Part shown: piece after piece, positions 8,201-15,892 of the stretch
Layout: each line of letters opens with the position of its first letter
Numbering within the stretch: position 1 is the stretch's first letter
From: Lentisphaerota bacterium
GTDB lineage: Bacteria; Verrucomicrobiota; Kiritimatiellia; UBA8416; VGWJ01
Assembly: GCA_016873635.1 (NCBI GenBank)
Contig: VGWJ01000009.1
Coordinates: forward strand, 1-64,000
Length of the DNA stretch: 64,000 nt
Reading direction: 5' to 3'
Made by a program: the position numbers and the translations under genes
The notes under the pieces: model-generated
Database searches by the model: none
What the model saw: only the letters and a program-made list of their open reading frames with translations
What the model was told of the DNA's origin: nothing

Positions 8201-8742
8201 ATCCGGCGCTCTTGGGCGGGCACGCCGGCGTGGAGTCCGCCAAACTGGGCGCGCTGTTCGACCTGGTGGAGCCCCTGATGGATGAAGGGCACAAGGTGCT
8301 GGTCTTCAGCCAGTTCGTCCGGATGCTGGCCCTGATCGAGAAGCGGATCGAGGAGCGCGGGTGGCCGCGTTTCCTGCTGACCGGCGACACGGAGGACCGC
8401 GGGGCGCTCGTGCGCGCGTTCCAGGCGCACGACGGCGCCGCCGTGTTCCTGCTGTCGCTCAAGGCCGGCGGGTTCGGGCTGAATCTGACGGCGGCGAACT
8501 ACGTCGTCCTGTACGATCCGTGGTGGAACCCGGCCGTGGAGCGGCAGGCGATCGATCGGACCCACCGCATTGGGCAAACCAACCCGGTCAACGCGTACCG
8601 TCTGATCGCCAAGCATTCGATCGAGCAGAAGATACGGTTGCTCCAACAGAAGAAGTCCGCCCTCGCCGAGGCCGTGCTTGGGGACGAGCGCTTTGGCGAG
8701 GCGCTGTCGCTCGACGATCTGCGCTTCATCCTGCAGGACTGA
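5227..8742 (+). CDS. SWIM zinc-finger SNF2-family helicase/ATPase
   Basis: A 1171-residue Snf2-type ATPase. A SWIM zinc finger lies at residues 74-84 (C74-D-C76 ... C82-R-H84), where CDCDVECDCRHG is visible. The long middle part (about 100-700) is unassigned and probably includes the SNF2-associated region. The motor follows: RPYQTDGFHFLAYL, Walker A DDMGLGKT near 737, DEAQ box (LDEAQGIKNP) near 838, LTGTPIENRLMDLWS, and C-terminal motifs V-VI LKAGGFGLNLTAAN and DRTHRIGQ. Bacterial relatives (RapA/HepA group) remodel protein-nucleic acid complexes, but the target here is unknown. The ATG at 5227 was preferred to 5140 because MDPRFDNEEVEAF begins the typical N-terminus. It stands alone between TA genes. 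Confidence 0.9.
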   Translation: MDPRFDNEEVEAFKSSVGRKESSKGHRLFARGGVLTVAAVPDNPRAYAATVADAGSLHHVTLEYVEDLGWSSECDCDVECDCRHGMAALQAARQRAATIAPDRRANRTSASAYLRRRSKPAFVSSPLSQALEKALGRPLKPAEADYVTAIRGLWEAAGHGYVTGWHLAEIIELPGHSWDRVDLCPERPRDDLECWQYLAHIFRQNGRPIPEFLAPVTDTARVEAGLREWEKQKELARWRKLVEDATERTPEAARQELTADLRLRFGSAQVDVEWRSDGEEPFRKCRQKDLEDIREAYCAQELSCSPETERLLMMSLSAMGGNALDYEGDSQVLSRILNASGVASLTVGASGRPLARPNERLRLECIPPESGDGYYTLRLALPDGSVPPAFAGIVPGRRECHYLTADAVYKGPPHHGLGDDAEVRIPATVIESADGYRFLRSRGIPIPPRVDELVRVVRMTPTVACSIAERAGYRPTREFRLKLTATAPGTPRAEFRSWDWVAARDAGRPDRDGRTLVLDDELMQTVSASLDRLDVKWDEELKILYRRWPKSYPDWLVNWIRSLPEGVTLDLDAEIRSLLDDPLTARLRIEMQEAEIDWFDVKVVMDVSDTTLTREELALLMKAAGTPVFLPRLGAWKRMKTAWTGDDETSMARIGLSPADLDGASHRVHVLQLADAAAARLLPSDNVEKIRRRIDELKTRVTPPLPPAIRAQLRPYQTDGFHFLAYLAENRFGGVLADDMGLGKTLQALCWLAWLHAAKAPVEGIPPSAVICPKSVMENWRSEAERFYPSLRVTLWSPVAGADFAAVRRDSDLVVMNYTQLRLLDPASLTSPWFAAVLDEAQGIKNPNSLTAQAARAVVASYRLALTGTPIENRLMDLWSIMAFAMPGALGNRSLFAKRFASREDPLARGRLAARVRPFLIRRTKEEVAKDLPERTEEDIVCEMEGQQATLYQAELKRAQQLLLGVETQAAFNKERFNFLTSLLRLRQICCHPALLGGHAGVESAKLGALFDLVEPLMDEGHKVLVFSQFVRMLALIEKRIEERGWPRFLLTGDTEDRGALVRAFQAHDGAAVFLLSLKAGGFGLNLTAANYVVLYDPWWNPAVERQAIDRTHRIGQTNPVNAYRLIAKHSIEQKIRLLQQKKSALAEAVLGDERFGEALSLDDLRFILQD

Positions 8743-8907
8743 GTCGCGGGCGCAGGAGACCTACATCTACTGAATACTTGATGCGCTGGCGTGGATCGCG
8801 GCCCTTGTTCCGGAGTTCCTTCGGCGCCACGCACTTCGCCCAACGGTCTTATCGGCCACTTTTTCATGCCTTGGGTTCCGAGGGGTGCGGTGGGCCAAGG
8901 GACTCAA

Positions 8908-8965
8908 GGGACAGAAGGGACCGGAGGCGTGAAGCGGCGTTCATCCCTTCGGTCCTTTCCGTCCC
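8908..8965. repeat. Imperfect inverted word repeat at the 3' end of the four-helix gene
   Basis: GGGACAGAAGGGACC (8908-8922) and GGTCCTTTCCGTCCC (8951-8965) pair with two mismatches. The right arm is inside the last codons of the minus-strand gene at 8941-9519 and encodes its KGRKGPKG tail. The rest of the 8743-8940 gap is featureless. Confidence 0.6.
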
Positions 8966-9519
8966 TTTGCCCTGTGTTCCAGGCGCGCGCGGGTCATGGC
9001 TTCGCGCAGGCCGCCTTGTTCTACAAAGGCGCGTTCCAGGGCCTTGATCTGGCGGTCAAGCAGGTAGTTGGTCACCCTGACGAGGCCCAGGATGACGTTG
9101 GCGCAGATGGCCGGGTCAGGGTGCTCGATGCCCTTGCGGAAGGTCTCGTAGTCGGCGCCGGGGGTGCGGTTCAGTTGCCGCAGGCGCTGGGCATGGGGGT
9201 GATCGGGGGTCCACTCCGCCAACCCGCGCGTGCGCAGGAAATCGCGGTAATCTTCGAGTAGTTCCTCCAGACTGGCCCGCGCCACGTTGGTCAGCTTGAT
9301 CTCCAGTTCTTTCGACGTGCCGGAAACCTGACTGCCCTCAACGATGTTCTGCTTGCCGGAGCGCGCGGCCTGCACCATCTGGTCATAGGTGCGGTCGCGC
9401 TTTTCCAGGAAGCGGGCACAGAAGTGAACCGTGGCGTCGTACACGATGCGGGCCTTGCGATAGGAGTGCAGGCTCTCGTATCCGCCGTCCTTTCTCCGCC
9501 ACGCCGGCCAGGATTTCAT
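8941..9519 (-). CDS. Four-helix-bundle suffix-domain protein (S23/IVS-related)
   Basis: A 192-residue protein of the four-helix bundle family related to the proteins encoded in 23S rRNA intervening sequences. From residue 13 it follows the family: GYESLHSYRKARIVYDATV, FLEKRDRTYDQMVQAARSG, KQNIVEGSQVSGTSKELEI, KLTNVARASLEELLEDYRDF. Its role is unknown. The first 12 codons are borrowed from a DUF433 gene in another frame (see 9383-9631), so the original N-terminus seems to have been lost in a deletion. The C-terminal KGRKGPKG is supplied by a repeat. Confidence 0.8.
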   Translation of the reverse strand: MKSWPAWRRKDGGYESLHSYRKARIVYDATVHFCARFLEKRDRTYDQMVQAARSGKQNIVEGSQVSGTSKELEIKLTNVARASLEELLEDYRDFLRTRGLAEWTPDHPHAQRLRQLNRTPGADYETFRKGIEHPDPAICANVILGLVRVTNYLLDRQIKALERAFVEQGGLREAMTRARLEHRAKGRKGPKG

Positions 9520-9631
9520 CCCGCGTGGCCCCGCCGGACAGCATGTCGAGCACGTCCTTGACGCGGATGCGTATGCCGCGCACGCAAGGCCGCCCGCCGC
9601 ATTGCGCCGGATTTCTCGTGATTCGGTTCAT
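9383..9631 (-). pseudogene. Truncated DUF433 (VapB-like) antitoxin gene
   Basis: The first 45 codons are a good DUF433 start: MNRITRNPAQCGGRPCVRG, IRIRVKDVLDMLSGGATRDEILA. Intact members continue with a short DYP-type helix and end near residue 75. Here, after DEILAG, the frame runs out of phase through the four-helix-bundle gene (EKGRRIREPALLSQGPHRV ...). The natural C-terminus is missing, consistent with a deletion that joined the two genes. The ATG overlaps the stop of the PIN-domain gene upstream. DUF433 proteins usually pair with a PIN or DUF5615 toxin. Confidence 0.6.
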
Positions 9632-10089
9632 TCGCTGGGGTTCTCTCTCGTCTTCCTCAACAGCCTGGCCGCGGCATCGGGTTTGCAGGCGCGCACCGCC
9701 GCGGGCGCGCGTTCGAGTTGCTCGCCGTCGAGGGTGACCAGGCGCGCGCCGTATTGCGCGGCGGCGGCGACATAGAGGGCGTCTGCCCCGCGCAGGCGGC
9801 ATTGGATCGCCACCGCGAGCGAGCGCCGCGCCATGCGCTCGTCCGTGGCCACGAGGTTCAGATGCGGCTGTTCGAAAAGGCTCTCCGCATATTCGCGCGC
9901 CGATTCCGCGTCCATCCCCGCGCGACGAAGCGCGCCACCGACTTCCACCGGGAGAATGGCGGGTTCCACGAGCAGTACGTCCGCATCGAGCAACGCCCCC
10001 ATGAAGTCCACACTGGTAAGGTGTCCGGGTTCGCGCGGCCGGCATGAAGCCACGAACACGCTAGCGTCTACCGCAAAGAGTGTCGTCAC
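9628..10089 (-). CDS. PIN-domain (VapC-like) toxin
   Basis: A 153-residue PIN-domain RNase. Acidic active-site residues are visible: D8 in FAVDASVFV, E in EPAILPVEVGGAL near 45, D in GADALYVAAA near 103, and D in LVTLDGEQL. It starts 28 bases inside the end of the Phd-type antitoxin gene and ends overlapping the DUF433 start, so three small genes are packed head to tail. VapC-type enzymes cut tRNA or rRNA; the target is unknown here. Confidence 0.82.
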   Translation of the reverse strand: MTTLFAVDASVFVASCRPREPGHLTSVDFMGALLDADVLLVEPAILPVEVGGALRRAGMDAESAREYAESLFEQPHLNLVATDERMARRSLAVAIQCRLRGADALYVAAAAQYGARLVTLDGEQLERAPAAVRACKPDAAARLLRKTRENPSE

Positions 10090-10351
10090 GCTCGCGCCTC
10101 ATCTTGAAGAGTTCCTCGAGCGCCGACTTGCGCGGTCCCGGCTGCTTCGCCATGCGGTCGGCCATGGCCAGAAGCCGTGCCCATGCCTCCCGACCGGACG
10201 CCCGCCCCTTTGCCGCCGCGAAATCCGCCGGGGCCAGTACGCCCACCGGACGGCCACGCCGCGTAATCGTGTAGACCGCTTGATCCTCGGCCACGTGGCG
10301 CACCAGTTCCGAGGCCTTTGCCTTCAGTTCCCGAATGCCGATCTCGGTCAT
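10061..10351 (-). CDS. Phd/YefM-family antitoxin (partner of the PIN toxin)
   Basis: A 96-residue antitoxin beginning MTEIGIRELKAKASELVRHV, followed by AVYTITRRGRPVGVLAPADF, the classic Phd fold. The C-terminal half is basic and helical (GREAWARLLAMADRMAKQPG). It is first in the minus-strand TA operon and overlaps the toxin start by 29 bases. Phd with PIN is a common pairing. An AT-richer stretch (TTACATAGGTGACC region, 10370-10385) upstream may hold the promoter. Confidence 0.83.
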   Translation of the reverse strand: MTEIGIRELKAKASELVRHVAEDQAVYTITRRGRPVGVLAPADFAAAKGRASGREAWARLLAMADRMAKQPGPRKSALEELFKMRRERDDTLCGRR

Positions 10352-10401
10352 GCTCCACCTCCGCCGATATGGTTACATAGGTGACCACAACGGTCAAGCC
10401 T

Positions 10402-13227
10402 TCAGCCGCCATCAGTCGGGATGCTGTTGACATTCTGCACGCTGCGGCTGCTCACCACGCAGGTGTCGAGAAGCTCCACCGTCCCGGCGGCGCCGTCCAT
10501 GCGGACGCGCCGGCCGGTCTTCAGCGCCGCGGTCAGTCCGGGAATGCCCACGATGGTGGGAATGCCCATCTCGCGCGCCACGATGGCCGAGTGCGAGAGT
10601 ATGCTCCCGCGCTCGATCAACACGCCGGAAACGGAAGGATAGAGCGGCACCCAGCCGGGATCGGTGCGTTCCGCCACCAGGATCTCCCCGGCCAGGCGCA
10701 TGTCGTCGCCCGGCACGCGCAGCACCTTGACGACCTGTTCCACTTCGCCCGGGCAGCAGCCGATGCCGCGCAGCTTGCCGTCGGCGGGCGCGGGCGCGGC
10801 CGGTTCGCGCCGCCGGAATCGGTTGCGGTGGTAGGCCATGCCGTACGTATCGAAGCGGTCGTCGGGCTGGCTTTCCGTTTCCGCGCGGTAGCGCTCGAAT
10901 TCCCGCCTGCGCAGCGCGGCCAGCCCGGTCAGGTCGGCGGTGACCGCCGTGCCCTTGACGAAGTCCCAGCACTCGTCGAGCGTCAGATAGAAGACGTCGT
11001 CCGCCTCCGGCACAAGCCCCTCCGCCGCCAGGCGGCGGCCCAGCGCGCGCAACAGCCGCCGCAGCAGCCCGTAGATGCGCGTCCGCGCGAAACGCATGTT
11101 TTCGCGGTTCTTGACCCCCAGCCGCGCGTTGCGCAGCACGCGGCGGAAGAGCAGGAGCCTCAGCGGTCCGCCGGGGCCGCGCCGCGCCGCGGCAAAGGCG
11201 CGCGCCTCGGCTTCGCGCCGGATGCGCGCCTCGCGCCGGTCGATCGCCTCCGTGTCCAGCGCCTCCGGGCGGTCTATGGCCAGGTAGTTGCGGAGGACCG
11301 CGTAGAGAAACGCCGGCCGTTCCTGGAGCGAATACTCCTCCAGCTTCAGCTCGTTCATGCAGCGGAAGCCGTAGCGCGCCAGGTATTCGCGCACTTCCTC
11401 CGCGAAAGCGGCGAAGCGCGGTTCGCCCATGACCGTTGCGTGCGCCTGCCCGCCCGCCTCATCCCGGATCAGGCGCTGCAACTCCGGGTCCTGCTGCGCC
11501 GCGCGCGCCAGCCGCAGCAGCCGGCGGGTCGGTTCCGTGCTTTCGATCCCGCCCTCGCCGCAGATCAGGTCGTTCTGCAGCGAGCCCTTGTCGTCGCCGC
11601 ACCACTTCGCGCACAGCTTCTTGAGCGTGCCGTAGAAGATCATGACGTAGAAGTCGTTGACGATCGGCGCGCGCCAGTTCCACAGCAGCCGCGTCTCCAT
11701 CTCCCGGTAAACCGCCATGAGTTCGTGCGGCTGCAGGGCGTCGAAGTCCATCGCCTCCCAGCGCCGGTAGTGCGTCTCGAAGTTGGACTGGAACGCGGCG
11801 GCGAGAGACCGGATGCGGAGGAAATGCCGCGCGGAACGGAGAACCAGGCGCAGGAGGAGCGGCAGCTCCACGAACCAGCGGCGGAAGCGCGTGGGCGTTT
11901 GCGTCTCGCCGCGCAGCTCGACGGGCTCCTTGACGCCCATCATGGATTCCATGAACTCCTTGTTGTACTGGAAGCCCGGAAACAGCCGCACCAGCCGGTA
12001 CCAGTTGAGCAGGTTGTAGTAGACCTGCCCCCGGAAGAGGCCCAGCATGTTCTCGAACACGGCCTCGTTCGCGCGCACCGCCCGCGCGGGAATGCCCATG
12101 ACCTGCGCGAAGCAGTGATACACCGTGGCGTAGGCGCGGCGGATGAAGCTGAACGTCATGGGCGTGGTCACGCCGGAGTAGCTCTCGATGATGTTCGAGT
12201 TGTCCCAGATCAGGTGGTTCCCCGCCGCCGGCCCGTATTCGACGGCCGTGGTCACGGGCCGGGCCTGGAGAATGTGCAGGCGGCCGCCGGCGTCCAGGCA
12301 GAACTCGATGTCCTGCGGTCGCCCATAGCCCCGCTCGATGGCCAGGCCGGCCTCGGCGACCGCGCGAAGCTGCGCCGCGTCGAGCGCGGGCAGGTCGCGG
12401 CGCTCCGGCGGAACCGCCACCCGTCTCAGCCCGCGGCCCGCGGCCCGGTCGAAGACCATCTGTTCGCTCTTGTGCGCCGTTTGCGAGACGGCTTTGAACG
12501 TGTCCTTGCCGAGCGTGAACGTGTCGGCGTCCAGACCGGCCGAAACGAGCCCCTCGCCCGCCCCGTACACGGCGCTGATCACGATCCGGAGCGCATCGCC
12601 CGAGACGGGATCCGCCGTGAACATCACGCCGCTGACGGCGGCGTCAATCATGCGCTGCGCGACCGCGGCCACGCGAATGCCCGTCAGCGGCAGGCCGCGC
12701 TCCAGGCGGTAGGCCAGCGCGCGTTCGTTGAAAGCCGAGGCCCATACGCCGCGCACCGCTTCCCGCACGGCCTCTTCGCCGCGCACGAACAGGAAGCTGT
12801 CGTGCAGGCCCGCGAACGACTGCCCGGCGCCGTCCTCGTCGGCCGCCGAAGACCGCACGGCCAGAAAGTCGTCGGGACCGGCCAGGGCGCCGAGGGCGGA
12901 CGCCAGTTCGGCGCGCAGGCGCGCGGGAAACGGCGCGCCGCCGATCGCCTCGCGCAGGGCACGGGACGCGGCGGACACGCCCGCCGGATCGCGCAGCGCG
13001 CCGAGGATCTCGTCGACGCGCGGCGCCAGTCCGCCTTCGTCCAGGGCCAGGCGAAACGCATCGGTCGTCACCGCGAACCACGGCGGCACCGGCTGCCCCA
13101 TGGCCTGCAGCCGCGCCAGGTTCGCGGCCTTGCCGCCGATCGAGCGCAGGGCGGTTGCACCGCCCGCGCGGAGGGCGGCGCCCTCGCCCGGAACGAACAG
13201 AAGCCGGCGCGGACCGTTCACAGCCAT
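10402..13227 (-). CDS. PEP-synthase/rifampicin-phosphotransferase-like dikinase
   Basis: A 941-residue enzyme of the PEP-utilising family. The N-terminal ATP-grasp domain (about 20-340) shows SIGGKAANLARLQAMG, RSSAADEDGAGQSFAGLHDS, GVMFTADPVSGD and RPQDIEF..LHILQARPVT. A long central region (about 350-780) resembles neither PEP synthase nor PPDK. The mobile phosphohistidine domain is at the C-terminus with SHSAIVAREMGIPTIVG (His near residue 881). The order ATP-grasp, middle, His domain and the lack of a C-terminal PEP/pyruvate barrel fit rifampicin-phosphotransferase-like enzymes, which phosphorylate small molecules, better than true PEP synthase. It starts inside the end of the UbiA gene and is last in a four-gene operon. 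Confidence 0.8.
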   Translation of the reverse strand: MAVNGPRRLLFVPGEGAALRAGGATALRSIGGKAANLARLQAMGQPVPPWFAVTTDAFRLALDEGGLAPRVDEILGALRDPAGVSAASRALREAIGGAPFPARLRAELASALGALAGPDDFLAVRSSAADEDGAGQSFAGLHDSFLFVRGEEAVREAVRGVWASAFNERALAYRLERGLPLTGIRVAAVAQRMIDAAVSGVMFTADPVSGDALRIVISAVYGAGEGLVSAGLDADTFTLGKDTFKAVSQTAHKSEQMVFDRAAGRGLRRVAVPPERRDLPALDAAQLRAVAEAGLAIERGYGRPQDIEFCLDAGGRLHILQARPVTTAVEYGPAAGNHLIWDNSNIIESYSGVTTPMTFSFIRRAYATVYHCFAQVMGIPARAVRANEAVFENMLGLFRGQVYYNLLNWYRLVRLFPGFQYNKEFMESMMGVKEPVELRGETQTPTRFRRWFVELPLLLRLVLRSARHFLRIRSLAAAFQSNFETHYRRWEAMDFDALQPHELMAVYREMETRLLWNWRAPIVNDFYVMIFYGTLKKLCAKWCGDDKGSLQNDLICGEGGIESTEPTRRLLRLARAAQQDPELQRLIRDEAGGQAHATVMGEPRFAAFAEEVREYLARYGFRCMNELKLEEYSLQERPAFLYAVLRNYLAIDRPEALDTEAIDRREARIRREAEARAFAAARRGPGGPLRLLLFRRVLRNARLGVKNRENMRFARTRIYGLLRRLLRALGRRLAAEGLVPEADDVFYLTLDECWDFVKGTAVTADLTGLAALRRREFERYRAETESQPDDRFDTYGMAYHRNRFRRREPAAPAPADGKLRGIGCCPGEVEQVVKVLRVPGDDMRLAGEILVAERTDPGWVPLYPSVSGVLIERGSILSHSAIVAREMGIPTIVGIPGLTAALKTGRRVRMDGAAGTVELLDTCVVSSRSVQNVNSIPTDGG

Positions 13228-14171
13228 TTGACCCCCTGCATGCCGACGATTTGCGCGGCCAGGATCAGATCGAACGCCACAATGTACATGCCCGCGTAGA
13301 CCTCCATGCGTTTCGCCGTGCGCGTGCTCGTCCGGAACCGGTAGTCGAAGAAGCCGACCAGGCACACGCCGAACAGCGCCGCCAGCGCCGCGTAGAACCA
13401 CGGCGCCGCGCCGATGGCCCTTCCGACCAGGACCACCATGGCCGTGTCCGCCAGGCGGATCAGCAGCACGACGTAGGCCGCGCCGTAGGTCCCGAAAACG
13501 CGCGTGTAGCTGTCCACGCCGGCGATCTCGTCCCGCGGCGCGCGGATCTTGCGCGACACTTCCCAGTTGAACGTCACGAAGAAACCGACAAAGGCGTAGA
13601 ACAGGAACCAGAACGGCGCCTGCCAGGGATAGCGGCCGGTCGTGACGCTGTAGACGACCAGCGCGAAGAGCGGCATGATCAGCATGTGCGAGGTCGCGTA
13701 GAGCAGGAAGTGCCGCTTGAGCCATGCGCGGCAGAAGAACTCCTTGAGCATCAGCGCGGAAAACGCGATGGCGATCAGCACCGCGGTCAGCGCGGCGGGA
13801 CCGAGAAGAAGGCCGAGAGCCAGCTCCACGCCCAGCGCCGCGGCGCCCAGGAACTTCAGGTGGCGCAGCGTCACGAGTCCCCTTTGCAGAACCCGGCCCG
13901 GATAGTGGCGGCAATCGTCCTCGTAGTCCTTATGCTCATCGAACACGCGGAGATGTAAGAACATGCACAGCACGACGATGGCGCCGGCCAGCGAGCGCGG
14001 GGAATAGGAAACGGGCCGGCCGGGATGCGTCAGAAGCTGCGCCAGGAACTGGTTGGACGAGTAGTAGCTCACGATCAGCAGCATGTTGGACAACGGGTTG
14101 AACCGTTCCTGAAGATAGGCCCACAGGCGGCGCCACAAAGGATCGGCCGCCGACAATGCGCAAGAACTCAC
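13218..14171 (-). CDS. UbiA-like prenyltransferase (integral membrane)
   Basis: A 317-residue protein with about eight hydrophobic segments. A UbiA-type acidic motif is seen at residues 77-86 (FDEHKDYEDD) and a second one near 200 (WEVSRKIRAPRDE then GVDSYTRVFG). UbiA enzymes transfer a prenyl group from a polyprenyl diphosphate to an aromatic or other acceptor, bound to Mg through these Asp residues. GTG at 14171 was chosen because it overlaps the ligase stop (GTGA) and begins just before the first helices; a longer frame to 14396 would run deep inside the ligase gene. It sits between an acyl ligase and a dikinase. Confidence 0.8.
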   Translation of the reverse strand: MSSCALSAADPLWRRLWAYLQERFNPLSNMLLIVSYYSSNQFLAQLLTHPGRPVSYSPRSLAGAIVVLCMFLHLRVFDEHKDYEDDCRHYPGRVLQRGLVTLRHLKFLGAAALGVELALGLLLGPAALTAVLIAIAFSALMLKEFFCRAWLKRHFLLYATSHMLIMPLFALVVYSVTTGRYPWQAPFWFLFYAFVGFFVTFNWEVSRKIRAPRDEIAGVDSYTRVFGTYGAAYVVLLIRLADTAMVVLVGRAIGAAPWFYAALAALFGVCLVGFFDYRFRTSTRTAKRMEVYAGMYIVAFDLILAAQIVGMQGVKWL

Positions 14172-15892
14172 GGCTTGTCCTCCCGGCGCATCCCCGCGTC
14201 CGGGCCACGGCCCGCCGGCATGCGCCCGCCCGCGCCCGGAGGTCGCGGGCCACCATGGAAGACGCGACGCAGACGCGCGGAGATGCCCGTTTCCTGGAGC
14301 AGCATGGCGCGCAGTCGCGCGTAGTCGAACTTGGCGTTGTGCCGGGGGTCCATGGGCAGGGCGGCCGTGGTGGGCGCGACTTCGTCCACGGGACACCCCA
14401 TCGCGGCCAGCCGGGACTGGGCCGCGGCGGCGGCGCTTCTGTCAGCACTCCTGATCACCAGCACGACCCGCTCTCCCAGGCTGTCATCCGGGATTCCCAC
14501 CGCGGCCGAACCCGGATAGCCGGCTTTTGACGCGGCCTGTTCGACCAGTTGCGGATGGACCGGCCGTCCCATCCGCCAGACGGTCGAGTGGACCCGGCCG
14601 GTCAGCCAGAGCCGCCCCGCGCCGTCACGATACGCCGTGTCGCCCATGCGGTGCCAGACCGTTCCGTCCGCATCCCTGATTTTGTGAGCGCCGGCCGCCG
14701 CCGGATTACGGAAGTAGTCCTTGCAGACGTGCGCGCCGGAAACCGCAATCTCGCCCACCTCGCCGGCCGCGACTTCCACGGCGTCCCATCCGTCCGGGCC
14801 CAGGGCGACCGGCTCCGTCGAGATGCGGACGATCCGCACGGCCACGCGCGGCGAGGGCCGGCCCAGGCAGTAGCCGGGCGCCGGCTCCGTCCGCTCCGCG
14901 CTCGCGCGCAGCCGCTCGACGGCGTCAATGTGCGCGACGGGTTCGGCTTCCGTCGAACCGTACACCACGACGATCTCCGTGTCCGGCAGCGCTTCGCGCC
15001 AGGCCGCGAGGTCTTCGTCGGAAACCGGCGCGCCGCCGGTGAGGACGCGGCGCAGCGCGGGACGCTTCCGCGGGGCGGTCCGGATGGCCGCCACGAGCCG
15101 GTTGAAGAACGGCGGGGACGCCGTGCAGGTGGTCACGCCGTGCGCCGCCATCTGCCGCAGGATGCGCTCCGGATCCACGGCGTTGACGCGCCGCAGATCC
15201 ATGTCGGGGATGACGGACGTGACGCCGAGGGCCAGGTTGTTGAGCGCGAAGACGGGAAACATGGGCATGTCCACGTCCTCGTCGCGATGCGGAAACTCGG
15301 CGCGCAGGGCCTCGTGCTGGGCGGCCAGGAAACCGTGCGTGCGGTTGACGCCCTTGGGCGCGCCGCTCGATCCGGACGTGAACGTGACCAGCGCCGGGTC
15401 GTCGGGCGCGCGGGCGGCCGGCGGCGCGTCGTCCGGCGCCGCGAGAAGCTCGCCGAGCGTCACGGCCGCGGGAAGCGAACCCCGGCGGCGGCCCGTGGTG
15501 ACCGTCACGGGCAGGCCGCGCAGGGGCGGATGCAGCAGCCGCAGAAGGTGGCTCTTCGCGATGCCGACAAAGCCGCGCGGTTCGGCAAAGGCCGCGAAGG
15601 CGGCGATCCGGCGAATCCCCACCCAGGGGTCCACGAATACGGCCACGCCGCCGGCCTTGAGCAGGCCGAGCAGCACGGTGTAGAGATCCGCCGACATGGG
15701 CAGCATGCACACCACGCGGTCGCCGGGCCGCAGCCCGGCGCGGCGGAACCCGGCCGCGGCGCGGGCCACGCGATCCCACAGCGCCGTGAACGTCACCCCT
15801 TCGTCGCGGCCGGGGCCGATCAGCGCGGGCCTTCCGGGCACGCGCGCCGCCGCGCGCCCGAGAAGCTCGGTCACGTTTCCGCTGTCGATCAT
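14168..15892 (-). CDS. AMP-forming fatty-acid/acyl ligase (OleC-like group)
   Basis: A 574-residue ANL-superfamily adenylating enzyme. Signature motifs: FTSGSSGAPKG (171-181), VVYGSTEAEPVAH, GDTAYRDGAGRLWLTGR, and a C-terminal lid with DPRHNAKFDYARLR where the catalytic Lys is expected. The DxRHNAK end is typical of the fatty acid CoA ligase family that includes OleC, but no oleA/B/D genes are near. It would activate a carboxylic acid as the acyl-adenylate, with CoA or another acceptor unknown. The gene overlaps both neighbours by four bases. Its last 30 codons contain one copy of a 27-bp dispersed repeat, read as GGPRPPGAG. Confidence 0.83.
   Translation of the reverse strand: MIDSGNVTELLGRAAARVPGRPALIGPGRDEGVTFTALWDRVARAAAGFRRAGLRPGDRVVCMLPMSADLYTVLLGLLKAGGVAVFVDPWVGIRRIAAFAAFAEPRGFVGIAKSHLLRLLHPPLRGLPVTVTTGRRRGSLPAAVTLGELLAAPDDAPPAARAPDDPALVTFTSGSSGAPKGVNRTHGFLAAQHEALRAEFPHRDEDVDMPMFPVFALNNLALGVTSVIPDMDLRRVNAVDPERILRQMAAHGVTTCTASPPFFNRLVAAIRTAPRKRPALRRVLTGGAPVSDEDLAAWREALPDTEIVVVYGSTEAEPVAHIDAVERLRASAERTEPAPGYCLGRPSPRVAVRIVRISTEPVALGPDGWDAVEVAAGEVGEIAVSGAHVCKDYFRNPAAAGAHKIRDADGTVWHRMGDTAYRDGAGRLWLTGRVHSTVWRMGRPVHPQLVEQAASKAGYPGSAAVGIPDDSLGERVVLVIRSADRSAAAAAQSRLAAMGCPVDEVAPTTAALPMDPRHNAKFDYARLRAMLLQETGISARLRRVFHGGPRPPGAGGRMPAGRGPDAGMRREDKP
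14228..14254 (+). repeat. 27-bp dispersed palindromic repeat, copy 1 (in the ligase gene)
   Basis: A stem of GCCCGCG and CGCGGGC around CCCGGAGGT, followed by CACC. Identical 27-mers lie at 23174-23200 and 50397-50423. This copy is inside the 3' end of the ligase coding sequence. Confidence 0.8.

Noticed and set aside
5608-8646. Very long minus-strand frame (1012 codons) opposite the SNF2 gene
   Set aside because: It is rich in Arg, Gln and Pro with no recognisable domain, and exists because the GC-rich plus-strand gene has no stop codons in the antisense frame.
10381-13299. Plus-strand 972-codon frame opposite the phosphotransferase-like gene
   Set aside because: No domain, biased composition, antisense to a gene with clear motifs; a shadow frame.
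14168-15892. Naming the ligase oleC and the operon an olefin pathway
   Set aside because: Only the ligase resembles it; oleA, oleB and oleD are absent, and UbiA and dikinase genes do not belong to that pathway.
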